DNA of 8,830 bases, taken from NCBI GenBank assembly GCA_001803645.1, contig MHDW01000235.1:11888-20717 (forward strand). Direction: 5' to 3'. The notes below the pieces were generated by a model. That model was not told the DNA's origin, ran no database searches, and saw nothing but the letters and a program-made list of their open reading frames with translations. The stretch comes from Nitrospirae bacterium GWC2_42_7. GTDB lineage: Bacteria; Nitrospirota; Thermodesulfovibrionia; Thermodesulfovibrionales; UBA6898. Shown here piece by piece: positions 1 to 5,168 of this stretch. The translations under genes and the position numbers were made by a program. Position 1 is the first letter of the stretch; each line of letters opens with the position of its first letter.

Positions 1-510
1 AAGGTGGCGCAATGCACTGATGCTTCCTGTTCATCCTCTACAACAATAAATACCGTAGACTCAACAGGAGATGTAGGTGAGAATTCTTCTGTAACTATTG
101 GCGTTGACGGCTTTCCTGTTGTCTCCTATTATGACACTACAAACAAAGACCTGAAGGTAGCAAAATGCACTGATGCCGCCTGTTCAGCCACCACAAAAAA
201 TACCATAGATTCAGTAGGAGATGTCGGCCAGTATAATTCAATTACAATCGGGCTGGATGGCCTGCCTGTTATCGCTTACTATGACAACTCATCCAACAAA
301 GACCTGAAGGTAGCAAAATGCGGGGATGCTTCCTGCACTCCTGCTTTGGTTACAAAAACCATAGTAGATACAACTGCCACATCAGACCCCAATGATGTAG
401 GACAATTCACCTCGATTACGATCGGCGCTGACGGATTCCCTGTCGTCTCATATTATGATGTAACAACCGGAGACCTGAAAGTTCTGAAATGCGCTAACCA
501 GTTCTGTATT
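1..510 (+). repeat. Tandem in-gene repeat, 153-nt period
   Basis: The sequence AAGGTGGCGCAATGCACTGA at base 1 recurs, slightly altered, at 154 (AAGGTAGCAAAATGCACTGA) and 307 (AAGGTAGCAAAATGCGGGGA). The first two intervals are exactly 153 nt. The next equivalent point is at 478, an interval of 171 nt, so the frame is kept. Similarity is clear at DNA level, not just protein level. This implies fairly recent duplication or ongoing homogenisation of units. Confidence 0.85.
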
Positions 511-531
511 CCCAACTGGACCAGAAGATAG
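1..531 (+). CDS. C-terminal part of a tandem-repeat protein, probably extracellular (5' partial)
   Basis: The reading frame is open from the first base, so the start lies outside the window. A GTG at base 4 is only an internal Val codon. About three copies of one unit are visible, beginning at bases 1, 154 and 307, with a partial fourth at 478. Each unit opens with DLKVxKC, has a second Cys making a C-x4-C pair, and ends in a DGFPVVSYYD-like stretch. The first two units are exactly 51 residues; the third is 57 because of a short insertion. The protein ends in NWTRR. The rich Gly/Thr/Ser/Asp content and regular alternation of strand-like segments suggest stacked beta blades of a propeller or surface/secreted repeat protein; that is inference. 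No catalytic motif is visible, and any signal peptide would lie upstream. Function is unknown. Confidence 0.85.
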   Translation, partial: KVAQCTDASCSSSTTINTVDSTGDVGENSSVTIGVDGFPVVSYYDTTNKDLKVAKCTDAACSATTKNTIDSVGDVGQYNSITIGLDGLPVIAYYDNSSNKDLKVAKCGDASCTPALVTKTIVDTTATSDPNDVGQFTSITIGADGFPVVSYYDVTTGDLKVLKCANQFCIPNWTRR

Positions 532-563
532 AAGAGGTTTCTTTTTAATCACCCTCTCCCTGA

Positions 564-586
564 CCCTCCCACGTCAAGGGGGAGGG
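564..586. repeat. C/G-rich inverted repeat, probable dispersed intergenic element
   Basis: CCCTCCC at 564-570 is complementary to GGGAGGG at 580-586, with a loop of 9 bases. It is preceded by a pyrimidine-rich CACCCTCTCCCTGA at 550-563. There is no U-tract on either side, so it does not look like an intrinsic terminator. A similar element, with the same CCCTCCC/GGGAGGGG core, lies at the other end of the window. Repeats of this look are common in intergenic DNA of many environmental bacteria, which suggests a dispersed palindromic repeat. Confidence 0.5.
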
Positions 587-636
587 GAATAATAGAATCC
601 GTAGTTACAAAACTGATCATTTAGCCAACTTAATTC

Positions 637-804
637 ATGAATTTCTCAGATGCAGGGAAAAAATTACTTGAATGTATAAGATCCAACATTTCAGACAATG
701 ACATAGTGTCAGGAAAACGGAGATTATAAATCTTTCAAAACCTGAGGATTTCAAGAAATTTTTTAGCTGTATTTGAGAAATATAGAACTGATTTATGAAT
801 AATA
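637..804 (+). pseudogene. Possible remnant of a small unknown gene
   Basis: An ATG at 637 opens a 30-codon frame that begins MNFSDAGKKLLECIRSNI and stops at 729. Just past that point two other frames give protein-like text: one reads INLSKPEDFKKFFSCI, and the original frame later reads VFEKYRTDL before a TGA. Joining them needs a +/- frameshift at about 722 and a return near 775. There is no ribosome binding site before the ATG. This may be a gene broken by frameshifts, or chance coding in AT-rich DNA. I recognise no family. Confidence 0.2.
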
Positions 805-865
805 TGGGTTAGATACATGATAGTTTACTATGTTGAAGTTCATTTTAAGCTGAAAAATCTTGTCT

Positions 866-2638
866 TTACTCTTCCAAAACTATATCTGTCTTGATATGCA
901 GTTCTCTGAGTTGTTTCATTTCAACGTTTGAAGGCGCCCCTGACATCATGCAGGATGCCTTTTGCGTTTTTGGAAAGGCTATAACATCCCTTATTGAACT
1001 TGCTCCGACCATCAGCATTACAAGCCTGTCCAGTCCGAGGGCAATCCCGCCATGAGGAGGCGCACCGAACTGAAGTGCATCAAGGAGAAAACCGAATTTA
1101 AGTTTTGCATCCTCATCCGAGATATTAAGCCTCCCGAACATTTTTTTCTGAATATCCTGCCTGTGTATACGGATACTCCCGCCTCCGATCTCATATCCAT
1201 TCAAGACAATATCATATGCCTTTGCCTTTAGTTTCGAAAGATCGGTGTCAGGAGAAGAAAGCTTTTCAATATCCTCCTCAACAGGAGATGTAAACGGGTG
1301 ATGCATAGCCTGAAACCTGCCTTCCTCCTCATCCCACTCAAATAGGGGAAAATCTATTATCCATACGAATTTATATCCAGGTTCGATCAGATCAAGCCTC
1401 TTGCCGAGTTCCAGTCTCATACGGCTTAATACGTCATATACGATCTTTGGCTTGTCTGCAACAAAAAGCATCAGGTCGCCATCTTCTGCCTGTAGTCTTT
1501 CAGCCATATTCTTCAGCACCTCTTCAGGGAAGAACTTGGCGATCGGAGAATCAAATCCTTTCTTAACTTTTATCCATGCAAGGCCCTTTGCCCCAAAAGA
1601 CTGTGCTTCTGCTGTGAGGTTATCTATCTCTTTTCTCGAAAGACCTGCCATGCCCTTTCCGTTTATGGCCTTTACCATGCCGCCTGAATTAAGTGCATCA
1701 AGAAATACCTTGAAAGTCCCCTGGCCTGCAAGGTCTGCCATATCCTTTAGTTCGAGTCCGAATCTAAGGTCAGGCTTGTCATTTCCGAACCTGTTCATCG
1801 ACTCCTGAAAACTCATTCTCGCAAAAGGAGTTTCAATATCAATGTCCAGCACTTTTTTAAATATGTCTTTCATCATACCTTCGATAAGCAAGAGAATATC
1901 ATCCCTGTCAATAAAAGACATCTCAAGGTCGATCTGCGTAAACTCAGGCTGTCTGTCAGCCCTCAGGTCTTCATCCCGGAAACATTTCACTATCTGAAAA
2001 TATTTTTCGAGCCCTGCAACCATCAATATCTGCTTGAAAAGCTGTGGTGATTGAGGCAATGCATAAAAATGCCCGGGGTTCAGCCTGCTCGGCACAAGAT
2101 AGTCTCTTGCACCTTCAGGTGTGGATTTTGTGAGAATTGGGGTTTCGATCTCAAGGAAGCCCTTTTCATCAAGATAGTCTCTTGTTATTTTTGATATGCG
2201 ATGGCGCATGATGAGGTTCTTCTGCATCTCCGGCCTTCTCAGATCAAGATACCTGTGTTTAAGACGAAGAGATTCCCCTGCTTCAGCAGCCTCTTCCATG
2301 TTATAAGGAAGCGGAGACGCCTCATTCATTACTTCGAGTTTTTGGACATACATCTCTATCATGCCGGTTGGAATGTTCGGGTTTTCTGTTCCCTCAGGTC
2401 TTTTTCTTATCTCCCCTGTAACAGCAATAACATACTCTGCTCTGAGGCCATGAGCCTTTTCATGAGCATCCTCAGCTACATCAGGGCTGAATACTATCTG
2501 GCAGAGTCCGCTTCGGTCCCTCAGGTCTATGAATATAAGACCTCCGTGGTCCCTTCTCCTGAAGACCCATCCTGCAATTGTTATTACAGAACCGATCTCG
2601 GTCTCTCTGATATCGCCGCAGACTCTATCCCTTGTCAC
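866..2638 (-). CDS. aspS: Aspartyl-tRNA synthetase, bacterial type (probably non-discriminating)
   Basis: This enzyme charges tRNA-Asp with aspartate using ATP, in the cytoplasm. The chosen GTG start at 2638 gives 590 residues, normal for the bacterial form. It has a GGAGG ribosome site 4 nt upstream; a TTG at 2650 lies upstream in frame but would place that site inside the gene. Visible in order are the N-terminal OB anticodon-binding fold (about 1-105, with GWVFRRRDHGG), the class II catalytic core with YLDLRRPEM, the TPEGARDYLVPSR loop, motif 2 (FRDEDLRADRQPEFTQID, about 220-237), the GAD insertion (about 285-400), and motif 3 (GLDRLVML, about 535-542). His31 and Gly83 match residues linked to relaxed tRNA recognition, so the enzyme may also aspartylate tRNA-Asn. 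The gene overlaps the end of the upstream pseudouridine synthase gene by 14 nt, implying cotranscription and translational coupling. Confidence 0.96.
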   Translation of the reverse strand: MTRDRVCGDIRETEIGSVITIAGWVFRRRDHGGLIFIDLRDRSGLCQIVFSPDVAEDAHEKAHGLRAEYVIAVTGEIRKRPEGTENPNIPTGMIEMYVQKLEVMNEASPLPYNMEEAAEAGESLRLKHRYLDLRRPEMQKNLIMRHRISKITRDYLDEKGFLEIETPILTKSTPEGARDYLVPSRLNPGHFYALPQSPQLFKQILMVAGLEKYFQIVKCFRDEDLRADRQPEFTQIDLEMSFIDRDDILLLIEGMMKDIFKKVLDIDIETPFARMSFQESMNRFGNDKPDLRFGLELKDMADLAGQGTFKVFLDALNSGGMVKAINGKGMAGLSRKEIDNLTAEAQSFGAKGLAWIKVKKGFDSPIAKFFPEEVLKNMAERLQAEDGDLMLFVADKPKIVYDVLSRMRLELGKRLDLIEPGYKFVWIIDFPLFEWDEEEGRFQAMHHPFTSPVEEDIEKLSSPDTDLSKLKAKAYDIVLNGYEIGGGSIRIHRQDIQKKMFGRLNISDEDAKLKFGFLLDALQFGAPPHGGIALGLDRLVMLMVGASSIRDVIAFPKTQKASCMMSGAPSNVEMKQLRELHIKTDIVLEE

Positions 2639-3401
2639 TCTGCCTCCCAATATTCAGTTCATGGGTCATTTTTCTTAGTTCCTCTGGAGAGATATGTCTG
2701 GAAGCTCCGGGCTTAAGGTCTCCCATTTCGAGCCCGTTGATCCTTATGCGCATCAATCTCATTACCGGATGCCCTGCCATTTCGAGCATCCTCCTTATCT
2801 GGCGTTTCTTCCCTTCATATATCGTCATCTCTATCCATGAATTGTTCTCTGTTTTTCTCAAGCGTTTGACCTTGGCAGGCGCTGTAATCGCCCGATCAAG
2901 CTTCACGCCTCTCCTGAGTTTTTCCATATCTTCTTCTTCAAGAAGACCCTTGATCTTAACAAGATATGTCTTTGGTATTTTCTTTGAAGGATGTAGTATT
3001 GCCTGTGCAAAATCGCCGTCATTAGTAAGAATGATCAGACCCTCTGAATCATAATCCAGACGGCCGACAGGAAATACCCTTTGTTTTATTCCTCCAAGAA
3101 AAAGGCTGATAGCCGGCCTCCCTTCAGGGTCGCTTAATGTTGTTACAACACCTTTCGGCTTATTGAAAACAAGATAGACCTTTTTCTCAGGTCTGATGAG
3201 GAGCTTGCCCTTGACTTTAATATGGTCTTTTGCAGCATCTGCCTTCATACCTATCACAGCAACCTTTCCATTGACCGTGACACTGCCTTCGATAATAAGT
3301 TCCTCTGCTTTTCTGCGCGAGGCAAGTCCCATCTCAGCAATTATCTTCTGAAGACGCTGTTCCATAGGCATAAATAATAACATAAAAGAGCAGTTGTACA
3401 C
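2625..3401 (-). CDS. rluB: 23S rRNA pseudouridine synthase, RsuA/RluB family
   Basis: The product isomerises a specific uridine in rRNA to pseudouridine. It has an N-terminal S4 RNA-binding domain (about residues 14-60: QRLQKIIAEMGLASRRKAEE) and the RsuA-type catalytic domain. The catalytic loop is GRLDYDSEGL, with the nucleophilic Asp at about 116. KPKGVVTT and the C-terminal YEGKKRQIRRML segment are also typical. Choice of start is uncertain. The GTG at 3401 has a GGGAG site 9 nt upstream and adds 12 residues (MYNCSFMLLFMP) that the family usually lacks. The ATG at 3365 gives a family-typical start (MEQRLQ) but has no ribosome site. RluB, which modifies the large-subunit rRNA, is the closest fit; RluE, RluF and RsuA are related alternatives. 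The gene is first in a two-gene unit with aspS. Confidence 0.9.
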   Translation of the reverse strand: MYNCSFMLLFMPMEQRLQKIIAEMGLASRRKAEELIIEGSVTVNGKVAVIGMKADAAKDHIKVKGKLLIRPEKKVYLVFNKPKGVVTTLSDPEGRPAISLFLGGIKQRVFPVGRLDYDSEGLIILTNDGDFAQAILHPSKKIPKTYLVKIKGLLEEEDMEKLRRGVKLDRAITAPAKVKRLRKTENNSWIEMTIYEGKKRQIRRMLEMAGHPVMRLMRIRINGLEMGDLKPGASRHISPEELRKMTHELNIGRQSDKG

Positions 3402-3447
3402 ATTCTACAGCTCCCTTATCCGCTACTGGAGAAAACATTTTCAATAA

Positions 3448-3475
3448 TTTATAAACATCAATTTGTTATAATCAA
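3448..3475 (-). promoter_or_regulatory. Predicted promoter for the rluB-aspS unit
   Basis: Read on the minus strand, TTGATT (3475-3470) is followed after 16 nt by TATAAA (3453-3448). This fits a sigma-70 type -35/-10 pair. It would start transcription near 3441, leaving a leader of about 40 nt before the GTG at 3401. Its -35 box overlaps the -10 box of the divergent plus-strand promoter. Confidence 0.5.
3464..3472 (+). promoter_or_regulatory. Predicted extended -10 promoter for the PH-like gene
   Basis: TGTTATAAT is a perfect extended -10 element (TG-n-TATAAT). No convincing -35 box is found 16-18 nt upstream, which extended -10 promoters tolerate. The distance to the ATG at 3541 leaves a leader of roughly 60 nt. 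The same nonamer recurs at 4089-4097. Confidence 0.55.
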
Positions 3476-3540
3476 ATAACACGCGATATTTTGTAAAAAG
3501 CTTTAATATAAACTAAATTGAAAAAGCGGAGGTATTGCTG

Positions 3541-4011
3541 ATGTCTTGGGGTTTTTCGTTTCAGTTGTTTCCTGGAGAAAATATTATCGAAGATTCAACA
3601 AATAAAAGCCATTCTGGCGTAAAGCCAGCCTACTCAGTTTTCCTGACGAACAAGCGTGTTATTTTCCGTTTTGACGGTCTGGGCAGTTCTCTTACCCAAT
3701 CTTTTTTTTACAACGAGGTGCTCGATGTAAAACCTGTTAAACGGGTATTCGTAAATTATCTTCATGTTAAAACATCCAAAAAGGAATTTTTTATAAATAC
3801 TTCAGATACGGATTACTGGTCAGGCAAGATATTGGATATAAAAGAAAAGATCAAAGAATTGCCTTCCCCTGAGGGAAAAACAGCCGAATCGTCAACAGAA
3901 AGGGGGAAAAGGGAACTGCTCGACATGCTCACAATCCTCAGAAAAAACTCCCTCCTGACCGACAATGAATTCGATGAAAAAGTGCATGCTCTCGATAAAA
4001 TGGATACTTAG
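3541..4011 (+). CDS. Unknown protein with PH/GRAM-like N-terminus and SHOCT-like C-terminus
   Basis: The ATG at 3541 has GGAGG 8 nt upstream (3528-3532), so this start is preferred over a TTG at 3535. It gives 156 residues. Residues about 8-105 look like a bacterial PH/GRAM fold: FPGENIIEDSTN, then AYSVFLTNKRVIFRFDG, a pattern in which a 'TNKRVIF' strand is characteristic, followed by several beta strands. Residues about 125-152 (LLDMLTILRKNSLLTDNEFD) resemble the short helical SHOCT module, whose usual form is a leucine-rich helix, then G/S-x-L-T-x-x-E-F. In other proteins SHOCT modules sit at the ends of membrane-linked or oligomeric proteins, and PH-like folds bind lipids or partners. There is no signal peptide or membrane segment. 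The gene stands alone, divergent from rluB, and ends 174 nt before the signalling operon. Function is unknown. Confidence 0.82.
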   Translation: MSWGFSFQLFPGENIIEDSTNKSHSGVKPAYSVFLTNKRVIFRFDGLGSSLTQSFFYNEVLDVKPVKRVFVNYLHVKTSKKEFFINTSDTDYWSGKILDIKEKIKELPSPEGKTAESSTERGKRELLDMLTILRKNSLLTDNEFDEKVHALDKMDT

Positions 4012-4088
4012 GAATATACTGAACTTATGTGCTGACATACAAGCTTTTCCCTGCTGTTAATTTTTATTTAACTCCGCATATAAATTTC

Positions 4089-4097
4089 TGTTATAAT
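4089..4097 (+). promoter_or_regulatory. Predicted extended -10 promoter for the signalling operon
   Basis: TGTTATAAT, identical to the element at 3464-3472. A poor -35 candidate (TTAACT, 4068-4073) lies 18 nt upstream. Transcription would begin near 4104, giving a leader of about 80 nt before the response regulator. The leader contains an additional strong ribosome site at 4137-4142. Confidence 0.55.
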
Positions 4098-4151
4098 GTC
4101 TGCAAAACCTATGGTTTGTGGTTTATTCTTTCTATTAGGAGGGTTTCAGAA

Positions 4152-4211
4152 TTGCAGAATCAAAAACTGAACAGGAGAACAAACTATGGCTCTGATTTTA
4201 ATAATCGATGA
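4152..4211 (+). CDS. Possible 19-residue leader peptide, TTG start
   Basis: AGGAGG at 4137-4142 is a better ribosome site than the one used by the response regulator, yet no ATG follows it at a useful distance. A TTG at 4152 sits about 8-9 nt downstream and opens a 19-codon frame, rich in Asn, Gln and Arg, that ends at TGA 4209-4211. It would run through the ribosome site and start codon of the response regulator in another frame. Translation of this leader could thus affect how the operon is translated. It has no recognisable homology and may be spurious. Confidence 0.25.
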   Translation: MQNQKLNRRTNYGSDFNNR

Positions 4212-4563
4212 TTCAACTTATATGCGCAGCATTATACGCAACACACTAAAAGAAGAGGGCCTTGAAATACTTGAGGCTGAAAATGGGTTAAAAGGCATCC
4301 AGATGATATCTGAGCATTCACCTGATTGCGTTCTTCTAGACATTATTATGCCAGGCATGGACGGAATAAAGATCCTGAACACCCTGCAGGAAAGAGATTC
4401 AAAGATACCTGTAATTATAATCACAGCCGACATACAGGAAAGCACCCGCAAACAATGCCTTGAACTGGGTGCCTTCGCATTTATCAATAAACCCCCGAAG
4501 AAAGAGGAACTTGTCAGTGCAATTAAAAAAGTACTGGCCCGGGAAAAGGAGCTTAAACAATGA
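4186..4563 (+). CDS. Single-domain CheY-like response regulator
   Basis: This 125-residue protein is a receiver domain and nothing else. It keeps every key residue: the acidic pair D8-D9 for Mg2+, the phospho-acceptor D52 in LLDIIMPGMDG, the switch T80 in IIITAD, and K102 in NKPPKKEE. The ATG at 4186 has AGGAG 8 nt upstream. The stop overlaps the start of the next gene as ATGA. As it has no output domain, it must act by binding a partner, or serve as a phosphate shuttle or sink for the hybrid kinase encoded two genes downstream. The adjacent CheC-like gene suggests that its phosphorylated form is actively removed. It could be called CheY-like, but nothing here links it to a flagellar motor. 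Confidence 0.93.
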   Translation: MALILIIDDSTYMRSIIRNTLKEEGLEILEAENGLKGIQMISEHSPDCVLLDIIMPGMDGIKILNTLQERDSKIPVIIITADIQESTRKQCLELGAFAFINKPPKKEELVSAIKKVLAREKELKQ

Positions 4564-5168
4564 AACCGAACCCGGAACAACTTGATATTCTAAAGGAGCT
4601 TATCAATATCGGCGTTGGAAGAGCTGCTGGAGTATTGAGCGAGATGGTAAACAGCCGCATCAGCCTGCAGGTCCCATATATCAAAGTACTGTCGCCATCT
4701 GAATTAAAACAAGAGATGGAAAAGCTTGGCAATTACAGAGTATCTGCTGTACGGCTTGGGTTTAATGGGCCTTTTTCAGGCTCAGCTGCGCTCGTCTTTC
4801 CTCCGGACAGCGCATCAAAGCTGGTTTCTGTTCTCACCAATGAAGAATCTGAATCCCTTGACCTGGATTCAGTCAGAATAGGTACACTTAGCGAAATTGG
4901 AAATATTGTGATTAATGGCGTGATGGGATCGATCTCAAATGTTCTTAAACAATGCATTAACTATTCTTTGCCAAACTATTTTGAAGACAATATCATCAAC
5001 TTCTTGATGACACCAAAACCTGACCCAAATGCTATCATCCTGCTGGCGCGTACGCGTTTTATTATTGAACAGCTCCATATCGAAGGCGATATAATACTGA
5101 TTTTTGAAGTCGGGTCACTCGATGCATTGCTCTCAGGAGTAAACCCCGGTTCTGAGGAAACAGCTTGA
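4560..5168 (+). CDS. cheC: CheC-like CheY-P phosphatase
   Basis: The 202-residue length and the pseudo-twofold repeat fit the CheC/CheX/FliY phosphatase family, which dephosphorylates CheY-type receivers. The family signature is (D/S)-x3-E-x2-N-x22-P. The first site is complete: D9, E13, N16 and P39, in LDILKELINIGVGRAAG. The second has E112, N115 and P138 at the same spacing, but Gly108 replaces the expected Asp/Ser; E and N, the catalytic pair, are kept. The ATG at 4560 overlaps the previous stop and has AAGGAG 8 nt upstream inside the response regulator gene. No FliY-type C-terminal SpoA domain is present. Lack of other che or flagellar genes nearby suggests a role in resetting the operon's own phosphorelay. 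The symbol reflects family only. Confidence 0.88.
   Translation: MKPNPEQLDILKELINIGVGRAAGVLSEMVNSRISLQVPYIKVLSPSELKQEMEKLGNYRVSAVRLGFNGPFSGSAALVFPPDSASKLVSVLTNEESESLDLDSVRIGTLSEIGNIVINGVMGSISNVLKQCINYSLPNYFEDNIINFLMTPKPDPNAIILLARTRFIIEQLHIEGDIILIFEVGSLDALLSGVNPGSEETA

Larger units (their letters stand above)
532..865. other. Intergenic stretch between convergent genes
   Basis: These 334 bases lie between the end of the repeat-protein gene and the end of aspS. They hold the C/G-rich inverted repeat at 564-586 and a possible decayed small ORF near 637-804, both listed separately. The rest is AT-rich. I found no good rho-independent terminator for either flanking gene. A short ATAGT/ACTAT dyad near 819-830 is too weak to call. 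Confidence 0.6.

Noticed and set aside
564..586. Terminator of the repeat-protein gene
   Set aside because: The hairpin is strong but no U-tract follows, and a similar element recurs at the other end of the window, so a dispersed repeat is the better reading.
1401..1808. Plus-strand open frame of 135 codons within aspS
   Set aside because: It is antisense to the conserved catalytic and insertion regions of AspRS, is Ser/Pro-rich low-complexity text, and has no ribosome site.
2201..2716. Plus-strand open frame of 171 codons across the aspS/rluB junction
   Set aside because: It is fully antisense to two clear conserved genes and shows no family features.
4029..4211. 60-codon plus-strand frame before the response regulator
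   Set aside because: Its first part lies upstream of and across the predicted promoter, so it would not be transcribed as a whole. Only the last 19 codons, behind a strong ribosome site, are worth noting.
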